A stretch of 7,838 nucleotides of DNA, taken from the NCBI GenBank assembly GCA_003444085.1, contig DLVL01000108.1, positions 1 through 7,838 on the forward strand, given 5' to 3'. Position 1 is the first letter of the stretch; each line of letters opens with the position of its first letter. The translations under genes and the position numbers were made by a program. Below, piece by piece: positions 1-6,700 of this stretch. This DNA is from Kosmotogaceae bacterium (GTDB lineage Bacteria; Thermotogota; Thermotogae; Petrotogales; Kosmotogaceae). The notes under the pieces were generated by a model. It saw only the letters and a list, made by a program, of their open reading frames with translations. It was not told the origin of the DNA and did no database searches.

Positions 1-4
1 CATT

Positions 5-21
5 ATCTATAGTCGATAGAT
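5..21. repeat. Short inverted repeat upstream of the DUF6062-like gene
   Basis: ATCTAT (5-10) and ATAGAT (16-21) form a perfect 6-bp inverted repeat with a 5-bp spacer, just ahead of the AAGGAG ribosome-binding site. It could be an operator half-site pair for the plus-strand gene. A 6-bp palindrome in AT-rich DNA also arises by chance, and the region may be coding if the gene starts further left. Weak. Confidence 0.2.
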
Positions 22-44
22 CAACAGAAGGAGTTGACAGGATC

Positions 45-710
45 TTGAAGGCGACAGACATTGTTGAAAGCGAGATTATCGATCTTCTCAATGAGAATAC
101 AGAAGATTGTCCTATTTGCAGAACCTCTGAGAGGGCCGTTCGTGGATGGCTGAAAGGGGCCCTTTCTGATCTTCTCCATAATGAGAGCGCCCGAGCAAAA
201 CTAAACGCTGGTGGTCTTTGCAGGGTTCACTCCGAGACATTCATTCAGGTTGTGAGAAGCGATTCAGGCATTGGGTCTCTCAGTGCAGCAATTATGCTGT
301 GTGACATTCTTCGCCGTCAGATTCAGGATATAAAGGAACTGGAGTCGGGGAAGAGGCGCAGGAGACGTGGCTTCTCAAAGGTCGGAAACAGATGCCACAT
401 GTGCAAGGTCTTCTCTGAGACAGAACAGAGATTTGTCAACGCCTTCGCTGTTTTTTTCAACAAAATGGTTGTCAGAGAAGCCTTTGAGAACTCAAACAGT
501 GTAATCTGTGTTGAACACACTCGACAGATGAGCAGAATCAACACAACTTGCAAAGAATGGTTTCTTTCAATACAGCAGAAAAAGCTTAAAGCTCTTCTTG
601 ACGATATGGAAATACTCATGAAGAAGCACGACTACAGAAACACCGAACCAATAGGTAGAGAGAGCTCCTCCTGGGTAAGAACAGTCCGGGTCATTGGTGA
701 GCGAGAATAA
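45..710 (+). CDS. Cys/His-rich DUF6062-like protein, probable zinc-binding, function unknown
   Basis: A 221-residue protein of unknown function, probably cytoplasmic (no signal peptide or membrane segment seen). It contains the same metal-site pattern twice: CPIC (C22, C25) followed by C59-R-V-H62, then CHMC (C117, C120) followed by C155-V-E-H158. The spacing inside the two units is almost equal (33 and 34 residues), which suggests an internal duplication with one zinc per half. This layout, including the GxC-xxH motif, matches my memory of the DUF6062 family. A run of five arginines (104-108) sits between the halves. The start chosen is TTG at 45, preceded by AAGGAG at 28-33 with a rather long 11-nt spacer. 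The frame stays open to the left edge, so the gene could begin outside the window. It is convergent with the sugar operon and shows no functional link to it. Confidence is high that it is coding and moderate for the family. Confidence 0.72.
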   Translation: MKATDIVESEIIDLLNENTEDCPICRTSERAVRGWLKGALSDLLHNESARAKLNAGGLCRVHSETFIQVVRSDSGIGSLSAAIMLCDILRRQIQDIKELESGKRRRRRGFSKVGNRCHMCKVFSETEQRFVNAFAVFFNKMVVREAFENSNSVICVEHTRQMSRINTTCKEWFLSIQQKKLKALLDDMEILMKKHDYRNTEPIGRESSSWVRTVRVIGERE

Positions 711-723
711 GTACCCCTTTCCG

Positions 724-737
724 TGAAGCTGGCTTCA
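724..737. other. Small palindrome between convergent genes, weak terminator candidate
   Basis: TGAAGC (724-729) and GCTTCA (732-737) form a near-continuous palindrome in the 30-bp gap between the stop of the plus-strand gene (710) and the stop of the MalG-like gene (741). In RNA from either strand it would give a 5-bp stem with a 4-nt loop. Neither side is followed by a run of T, so it does not look like a normal intrinsic terminator. It is the only stem-forming element in the gap, and this is where both transcription units would be expected to end. Confidence 0.2.
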
Positions 738-740
738 GGA

Positions 741-1571
741 TCAAAACTTCATACCCGTCAGAGCGATACCCTTTATGAAATAGCGCTGAGCAAAAATGAA
801 GAAGATGAGGATCGGTGCTATGACAATACAGGACCCTGCCATCTGTATGGCAATGTTTTCTCCATACTGTCCCGCCAGTACGGATATTGCAACTGGAAGC
901 GTGTACATTCGCTCGTCCTGTGCGATAATCAATGGCCACAAGAATGAGTTCCACGATCCTGTGAATGTAAAGATAGCAATTGTCGATAGAGCTGGTCTAC
1001 ACAATGGTAAGATGATTTTGAAGTAGAGGAACCCCTCTCTAGCCCCGTCCATCTTTGCCGCTTCCAACAGATCGTCAGGAATTGTAATTATGAACTGCCG
1101 CATGAAAAAGACGTTGAACGCACTGACCATCGCAGGAATAATGAGCCCAGCATAGGTGTTAATAAGGCCAAGGTGGCGCAACATCAGGAATACAGGAATT
1201 ATGGTCATCTGGCCAGGAACCATTATCGTGGCAAGAACAAGCATAAAGAGAGCATCCCGTCCCTTGAAGCGAAACTTCGCAAAAGCGAACCCCGCCATAG
1301 AAGAAAAGAGCACAGAGAGAACGGTGATTGAACCAGCCACCACTACAGTGTTTATGAAAGGTCTTGCGAAATCAAGACTCCTGAAGAGTTCAATGTAGTT
1401 CTTCAGAGTAGGTTCTGAAGGAATCCATTTTGGTGGGAAGACAAAGATCTCCCTTGGAAGCTTAAAAGAAGTTGACACCATCCAGAAAAACGGAACAACC
1501 ATGACTACTGCTCCGAAAATCAGCACAGCATATACAGAAGTCTCTCTAATAACTGATTTCTTTGTGACCAT
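741..1571 (-). CDS. Sugar ABC transporter permease, MalG-like (CUT1 family)
   Basis: Inner-membrane subunit of an oligosaccharide importer, 276 residues, the usual length for this family. A first membrane segment lies at about 12-32, with further hydrophobic segments at about 73-98, 107-131, 141-160, 195-217 and 244-263. The cytoplasmic EAA loop that contacts the ATPase is clear: E170-A-A-K-M-D-G176-A, then a conserved ILP and RPAL around 187-195. The C-terminal QRYFIKG motif is also typical of MalG-type subunits. It is the last gene of the operon, 11 bp after the MalF-like gene, and would form the heterodimeric channel with it. The imported sugar cannot be read from a permease; gene context suggests beta-1,2-gluco-oligosaccharides. 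No ATPase follows; the next gene is convergent. Confidence 0.95.
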   Translation of the reverse strand: MVTKKSVIRETSVYAVLIFGAVVMVVPFFWMVSTSFKLPREIFVFPPKWIPSEPTLKNYIELFRSLDFARPFINTVVVAGSITVLSVLFSSMAGFAFAKFRFKGRDALFMLVLATIMVPGQMTIIPVFLMLRHLGLINTYAGLIIPAMVSAFNVFFMRQFIITIPDDLLEAAKMDGAREGFLYFKIILPLCRPALSTIAIFTFTGSWNSFLWPLIIAQDERMYTLPVAISVLAGQYGENIAIQMAGSCIVIAPILIFFIFAQRYFIKGIALTGMKF

Positions 1572-1572
1572 T

Positions 1573-1584
1573 CCACCACCACCT
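1573..1584 (-). promoter_or_regulatory. Ribosome-binding site of the MalG-like gene, overlapping the upstream stop
   Basis: On the minus strand the site reads AGGTGGTGGTGG. Its AGG is shared with the TAG stop codon of the MalF-like gene (1583-1585), and the AGGTGG core is 7 nt from the ATG. The repeated GGT units offer more than one pairing register to the ribosome. The overlap of stop and Shine-Dalgarno sequence favours coupled translation of the two permeases, which are needed in equal amounts. Confidence 0.75.
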
Positions 1585-2458
1585 AGGAAACCTGTTTAGA
1601 CAATCGCATTCTTATGAGAGTAATAGTGATTATTATCAAGAATAGCGCTACCGCGAGAGCTGATGCATAGCCCAGCTCAAAGAACCTGAAACCCTGTCTG
1701 TACAGATAGAGCACAACTGACAACGTTGAGTTCAACGGGCCTCCGTCTGTAAGCATGTACGGCTCCTCAAACAACTGGAGGTAGCCAATTAACATCATTG
1801 TCGTCACGAACAGCATCGTGGGTCTGAGCATCGGAATGGTAATGTGCACAAATTTCTGCCAACCCGATGCGCCGTCAAGTTCGGCCGCTTCGTAAAGAAA
1901 ATCCGGGATATTCTGAAGCCCTGAGATGAACAGAATCATATTGTAACCAATCGCTTTCCAGACAACGAGCATAATTATCGATGACATTGCAAATGTTGGA
2001 TCTCCCAGCCAGTTGGGACCCGAAATTCCGAAGAGTCCAAGAAACCAGTTCAAAAGACCATAATGCATGTTGAGAATCCAGCTCCATACAACTGCTATTG
2101 CCACGGTGTTTGTAACAAACGGAAGAAAGTAGATAACGCGGAACAATCCTTTGAAACGTGTCTTCTCCCGGTTGATGAGCATAGCCACCCCCAACGAAAT
2201 GGCTACAGTCAAAGGCATTGCAACGATGAGACAATACAGCGTGTTAAGCAAAGAGCGCCAGAACAGGGGGTCTGAAAGAAGTTCCTGGAAATTCGAAAGG
2301 CCCACGAATCTTGCCCTGCTCCAGTCGGCAAGAGCATATACGTCAAAGTCAGTGACGCTCAGGACAAACGACGCGAATATCGGAATCACCAGGAATATCA
2401 GCAATGCAGCCAAAGCTGGCCCCAAGAACAATAGGATCCACACTAACCGTGTCCTCAT
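1583..2458 (-). CDS. Sugar ABC transporter permease, MalF/LacF-like (CUT1 family)
   Basis: Inner-membrane subunit of the same importer, 291 residues. Hydrophobic segments lie at about 7-34, 69-94, 107-130, 158-180, 209-228 and 263-283. The EAA loop is present: L188-Y-E190-A-A-E-L-D-G196-A, followed by a conserved TIPMLRPT around 207-214. The motif EEPYMLTDGGP near 231-241, then a stretch ending ELGYASA, is characteristic of MalF/LacF/UgpA-type subunits. The protein is short like LacF, without the large periplasmic insert of E. coli MalF. The ATG at 2458 is supported by GGGAGGGG four nucleotides upstream. It follows the binding-protein gene after a 62-bp gap that contains a strong hairpin, and precedes the MalG-like partner by 11 bp. 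Confidence 0.95.
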   Translation of the reverse strand: MRTRLVWILLFLGPALAALLIFLVIPIFASFVLSVTDFDVYALADWSRARFVGLSNFQELLSDPLFWRSLLNTLYCLIVAMPLTVAISLGVAMLINREKTRFKGLFRVIYFLPFVTNTVAIAVVWSWILNMHYGLLNWFLGLFGISGPNWLGDPTFAMSSIIMLVVWKAIGYNMILFISGLQNIPDFLYEAAELDGASGWQKFVHITIPMLRPTMLFVTTMMLIGYLQLFEEPYMLTDGGPLNSTLSVVLYLYRQGFRFFELGYASALAVALFLIIITITLIRMRLSKQVS

Positions 2459-2461
2459 GTG

Positions 2462-2470
2462 ACCCCTCCC
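2462..2470 (-). promoter_or_regulatory. Ribosome-binding site of the MalF-like gene, complementary to the upstream hairpin arm
   Basis: The minus-strand transcript reads GGGAGGGGT just before CAC-ATG. The same nine bases occur in the 3' arm of the hairpin 16 nt upstream, so the hairpin's 5' arm (ACCCCTCCC, plus-strand positions 2502-2510) can pair perfectly with this ribosome-binding site instead. Pairing over 9 bp of mostly G-C would hide the Shine-Dalgarno sequence. The ribosome-binding role is well supported; the switching role is inference. Confidence 0.7.
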
Positions 2471-2486
2471 AAAGCAATACCAGTAA

Positions 2487-2510
2487 ACCCCTCCCTTGAA
2501 AGGGAGGGGT
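2487..2510 (-). other. Perfect G/C-rich hairpin between binding-protein and permease genes
   Basis: ACCCCTCCCTT (2487-2497) and AAGGGAGGGGT (2500-2510) are an exact 11-bp inverted repeat with two bases between them; realistically this gives a 10-bp stem with a 4-nt loop. In the operon mRNA the stem begins 10 nt after the stop codon of the binding-protein gene. It is followed only by TTTACTGG, so it is not a strong intrinsic terminator. Possible roles are protection of the upstream mRNA from 3' exonucleases, as known for the REP elements between malE and malF of E. coli, partial attenuation, or a switch that exposes or hides the next ribosome-binding site. It may also be a copy of a dispersed palindromic repeat. 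Seen directly: the exact complementarity. Inferred: any role. Confidence 0.6.
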
Positions 2511-2520
2511 AATGGTCAGA

Positions 2521-3738
2521 TCATCTGCGTTTTCCGAGTATTTTGACGATATCGTTATGGAGATCTTCCGCTGCCTGTTCTGGTGTTTTGCGTTGGAACA
2601 GGGCTTCCTCGACTCGTCTTGAAATTGCCTGTTCAATCTGTCCCCACTGTGGGATATTCGGAGTAGCCCTTGCATCAAGCAACTGTTCGCCAAAGACGCT
2701 GAGCATTTGATCTTCAGCAAGTTCAGGATAGCCCCATGTTTCTACTACGGCGGGAAGGGAAGCCACGATATTGTACCACTGGAGCTGAATGTCTGGTCTT
2801 GACATGAATTCAATGAAATCCCATGCAGTCTCCTTGTTGCGTGATTGTTTGAAGAGTACCCAGTTAGATCCGCCGACAAAAGAAGTCTGGCTCTTTTTGC
2901 CAGGAAGGAGTGCAACGTCCCATTTTCCATCAATCTGGGGTACCTGGTTTCGAATCATGCTAATCATCCATGGACCGGAGAAAAATATGGGCACTGCACC
3001 GCTTCCGAAATCATGGATAAGTTCCCCCCCGGCCTTGAGAGCAATCTCATCCCAAAAGAAGCGAGAGTAGTACTCTATTGCTTCAACGAACTCAGGGGTT
3101 TTTACAGCAACATTGCCTTCATCATCAATGATTCGCGCACCGTTCTGCCATGCAAAAGGCATAAACTCGTTCGCAAAAGTCCCTGTAAAAAGCAACGATA
3201 TTCCTGACTGCTGAGGTCCCCTTGCAGTAAGCTTCTTGCCGGCGTCATACAGATCTTCCCAGGTCTGAGGAGGATGATCATAACCGACCTCTGAAAGAAG
3301 ATCTGTTCTGTAATACATCACGCGAACATCAACATACCAGGGTATCCCAACTGTTCCTTCTTCAGTTATTGCGGTCTGCCATGAGCCCTCAAAGAAGTTC
3401 TGAGGGTCGACGATATCTGAATTTGCAATGAAATCGCTCAGTTCTTGAAAAGCACCCATCGCAGCAAAAGGCGCCATCCACGTAGTCCCCATCTGTGCAA
3501 TGTCTGGCAGCTGTCCAGCTGCTATACCCGTAAGGAGTTTGTCATAAGCGCCTGACCAGGGTATTGCCTGCACATCGATGGTCACTCCTGGATTCTCTTC
3601 TGTAAACTTCTCTGCAATTATGTGCAAGCTCTTTGCTTCCTCACCCATTGCCCAGATGCGTAGTGTCGTGGCACCCGCAGCTGAAGCAATGATGAGTGAA
3701 ACAAAGACACTTAAGATGACCAGTTTGTTTTTCATCAT
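2521..3738 (-). CDS. Extracellular sugar-binding protein of a CUT1 ABC transporter
   Basis: A 405-residue solute-binding protein (SBP_bac_1/MalE-like fold) that delivers a sugar to the two permeases encoded downstream. It begins with a Sec signal peptide: MMKNK, a hydrophobic stretch to about residue 19, and likely cleavage after A21-G-A23. There is no lipobox cysteine, so it is probably soluble in a periplasm rather than lipid-anchored. Family hallmarks are LRIWAMG after the signal, AEKFTEENPGV near 42-52, LPDIAQMG near 77-84, a conserved VMYYRTDLL near 130-138 with TWEDLYDAG at 159-167, and GGSNWVLFKQS near 289-299. Many exposed Trp and Tyr residues suit carbohydrate stacking. The gene lies 9 bp after the GH144 gene; context suggests a ligand of beta-1,2-gluco-oligosaccharides, as in the Listeria innocua sophorooligosaccharide system, but a different beta-glucan oligomer is possible. 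Confidence 0.93.
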   Translation of the reverse strand: MMKNKLVILSVFVSLIIASAAGATTLRIWAMGEEAKSLHIIAEKFTEENPGVTIDVQAIPWSGAYDKLLTGIAAGQLPDIAQMGTTWMAPFAAMGAFQELSDFIANSDIVDPQNFFEGSWQTAITEEGTVGIPWYVDVRVMYYRTDLLSEVGYDHPPQTWEDLYDAGKKLTARGPQQSGISLLFTGTFANEFMPFAWQNGARIIDDEGNVAVKTPEFVEAIEYYSRFFWDEIALKAGGELIHDFGSGAVPIFFSGPWMISMIRNQVPQIDGKWDVALLPGKKSQTSFVGGSNWVLFKQSRNKETAWDFIEFMSRPDIQLQWYNIVASLPAVVETWGYPELAEDQMLSVFGEQLLDARATPNIPQWGQIEQAISRRVEEALFQRKTPEQAAEDLHNDIVKILGKRR

Positions 3739-3741
3739 TCA

Positions 3742-3749
3742 CACCTCCT
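3742..3749 (-). promoter_or_regulatory. Ribosome-binding site of the binding-protein gene, fused to the upstream stop
   Basis: The minus strand reads AGGAGGTG, with its first two bases inside the TAG stop of the GH144 gene (3748-3750). Two ATG codons follow in tandem: the first is 5 nt from GGAGG, the second 8 nt. Either could be used, changing the protein by a single methionine. The overlap suggests coupled translation. A near-ideal site also fits the high dose usually needed for binding proteins. Confidence 0.8.
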
Positions 3750-6700
3750 ATTCTTCAAGTCTGAGGGTTCCCCAGGCCTCGGGGTTTGCCCACACATCTG
3801 CAACGGGGTTCCAGCAAAGGATATTCTCTCTCACATAAGCTCCAATATCTGCATCTCTTACATTTGAGTTGTGAATTGTGTGGCTGAAACCGATTTCGAC
3901 ACCAGGTTGAGGTTCTATGGTCAGATATTTAAGTGGAATCTTGATTTCGACATCATAGCCATATTCCGTTTTTGAGGACGCGATTTCCACATCAGGAGAA
4001 ACTTCAGATATCGGACCGGGATTGGCGTCTTCGTGTCTTACAGCCTGGGGATTGCCTTCTGTATCAAACGGAATCATCGCGAGCTTGAAAAGACCCTTCT
4101 CCGAGCCCGCCCTGCCGGGATCAATATAGAACTCGATTGAGTCTGTCCCGTAGTATGCTCCTCGGTCCGTGGGTTCGATGTTTATGACAACATATTCATC
4201 ATGCACACGTGCTGCCAGGTACAGATTCTCTTCATCCCACATCGCATAAAAGTAACTGTGCAGAATCTGTCTCGTCTTGTCCACACGCATGATGCCGCCG
4301 GCAGGTACGTTCATGTCCTCGCTAACCAATGTTGCAGTCACGTCTGCCCATTCTGTAAGATCACCGTCAATCAAGATCGCTTTGGTCGCCTTTGGCGCAA
4401 CTGCTGTTTTCAGTTCGGGATCAGTAAGCAGTCTCTCAAACTCCTCTGCGTATTCCGGCCTGACTGCATATTCTGCAACCCGATGTTCAAAACCGATCTT
4501 CTCCATTGCCGACTGGATGTAATCACTGCTCATGAATAGATCCCATATCAACTCTGAGCGATAGTTTTCAATCATGAGGACAATGCTACCCTGATCGATT
4601 CCAATGTGCTCTTCAGAGAACCAGACAGCATCCGCGTTGAAGGCGCTAACGAAGCCGTAGTCCGACCAGACAAGAGGGCCATATCTCTCGAGCATGGCTC
4701 TGATCGCTCTCAATGAAAGGTCGGGAGTAAAGACAATTGATGCGATTGGTGCATATGGAGCGACTGTACCATCATGATTCCCGTCCGCAGCTCCATATGC
4801 CTTGTAACCAGTTGGCCCATCTGAAGCGCTGAGTCCCCAGATGTCTGTGTCGTAGGTCTCGTACTCAAAGCGCTTCATGAACGAATAGAGCCAGTTATAT
4901 CTTGTCGCCACAGCTGCATTATTGAAGTAGTTCGCATACTTGTCTTCCTTGTCTCTGAAGTCAACAAAGACATTCGGGTACTGGTAGACGAAGAGGGTTT
5001 CCTGAGGCAATGAGACAAAGGTATCCCTGACGGGCCTGTATATGTTGTCCCAAGTGGAGGGGCTTATCGAATATGTCGGGGATCCGATTGCGAGTATGTA
5101 GGCCAGAATACCCTCATTGAATGAATCCCAGCGTGACCTCAGGAATGCAGGACCTTCAGGCTTCCATCCCATAGACAACGTGTCTCCACCTGCAAGCATC
5201 CAATTCCAGTCGACAGCCTCGTAGAGTTGTCTTCCAAGGTCTTCGATCTCAGTTTCCTTGAAGTACTCCATAGATATTACGACGCCCGCCATAAGAAGCG
5301 CCGTGTCAATCGAGGAGAGTTCACATTCCCAGACTCTTTCGCCTGTCTTCATATCTACAAAATGGTAGAAGAATCCTCTATGACCTTCCACGTTACCCTC
5401 TGCGAAACTGCGAAGAGTGATTAGTGTCCTTGTGAATCCTTCATCATAGGTAATCCAACCTCGCTCTATCCCCACTGGAATAGTTGCCAGGCCGAAGCCC
5501 ACTGCGGCAATGCTTGCTGGGGCCCCATCTCTGCTTCGGTCTATTACGAGACCATTATCCGGATTAGCAAGTTCCCAGAAGTAGAGAAATGTCCTGTGCT
5601 GAATGAAGTCAAGAAGCTCTTCATCATCCATATCCAGCATTTTCTCAATCTCTTCAACTCTTGCAGGATCGGCACGAGCCAGTTTTTCTTCAATGGTCAT
5701 GACCTCGGTGGTCTCAACAAACATTCCGTCAAGATAGAATGGTTCGAAGAGCGGTATCTTCTTGTTTTCTTCGTCAATACCTGCAAAAGCCAGATAGATA
5801 ACGTAATTTCTTCCTTCTCGAATATCTTTCATACTTCCTGCAAGATCGTAACTCACTGTACTCCAGACACCCGGCTCTACAGTGTCTTCTGAAAAGACCC
5901 CACCTACCCATTCCCAGCCGCTTGTCAGGTCTGCCATGCCAAGGAAGAACATTGACGGCACCACTTCGTTGTCTTCGGGCACAAAGATGTTAAGGGTAAT
6001 CTGATTACTCTTTGACCAGTAGAGAATTTTGTCCTGGGGGACAGGCATTGCGGCTTTGGTCTCCTCGGCTTCTCCAGAGGGGATCACTTTCATGGAGTAG
6101 TCATCGGTAAGAACAAAATCTCCTGAAAGCTCAAAGATCGCCCCTGTATTGTCATTATCAAATGTATCTATCTCCTCTTCAGTATCCATAGACCAGATGT
6201 ATGTTACCACTTCCTCTACTGGTTGCTCATATACGACTTCCGGTTCGGGCGGTTCCTCTTCGGTTACAGGTCTGATTTCTGCATAGAGACCATCGATATA
6301 GAAAGGGGTCTGTAAAGGAATCTTCTGGCCTTCAGCGTCTTCATGAGCAAAAGCAAGATAGATTTTGTAGTGACCACTTTCATCTAACTCTCTCATGCTG
6401 TCGGAGAGGTAATATTTAACAGTATTCCAACCGTGATTCAAGCTGTGGACAGGAAACAGACCGTCGACCCAATCCCAGCCTTCAGTAAGATCCGCCATCC
6501 CCATAAACAGCATTGTCGGAATGAGTTCCGTTTTTTGAGGAACAAAAACCTCCATGACAACGTATTCAGCTTCTGACCATGTATGAATCTTCTCTCCAGC
6601 CAGATCGAGCGCAACTTTAGTTTCTGGGGCGTCTCCAGAAGGCATCACTTTGAGCGACGACTTCCCCTTTGAAACGAATCGATGGTCCTGCTCAAAGAAA

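Noticed and set aside
34..39. TTGACA, a perfect -35 box sequence
   Set aside because: No TATAAT-like hexamer lies at the right distance (about 57-62 reads GACATT), and the site is between the ribosome-binding site and the start codon, so it cannot promote this gene.
1156..1398. Plus-strand open frame of 80 codons inside the MalG-like gene
   Set aside because: It is antisense to a well-supported permease, has no ribosome-binding site and no recognisable motifs.
2487..2510. The hairpin as a strong Rho-independent terminator
   Set aside because: On the operon strand it is followed by TTTACTGG, and on the other strand by AATGGTCA, so neither has the U-run needed. The permease genes downstream also need to be transcribed.
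1875..2720. Minus-strand open frames of 119 (1875-2234) and 123 codons (2349-2720) overlapping the permease and binding-protein genes
   Set aside because: They are out-of-frame shadows of clear family members, with no ribosome-binding site and unnatural composition rich in Cys, His and Arg.
4201..4539. Plus-strand open frames of 112 and 81 codons opposite the GH144 gene
   Set aside because: They are antisense to conserved catalytic and CBM9-like sequence, and no start signal or domain is visible.
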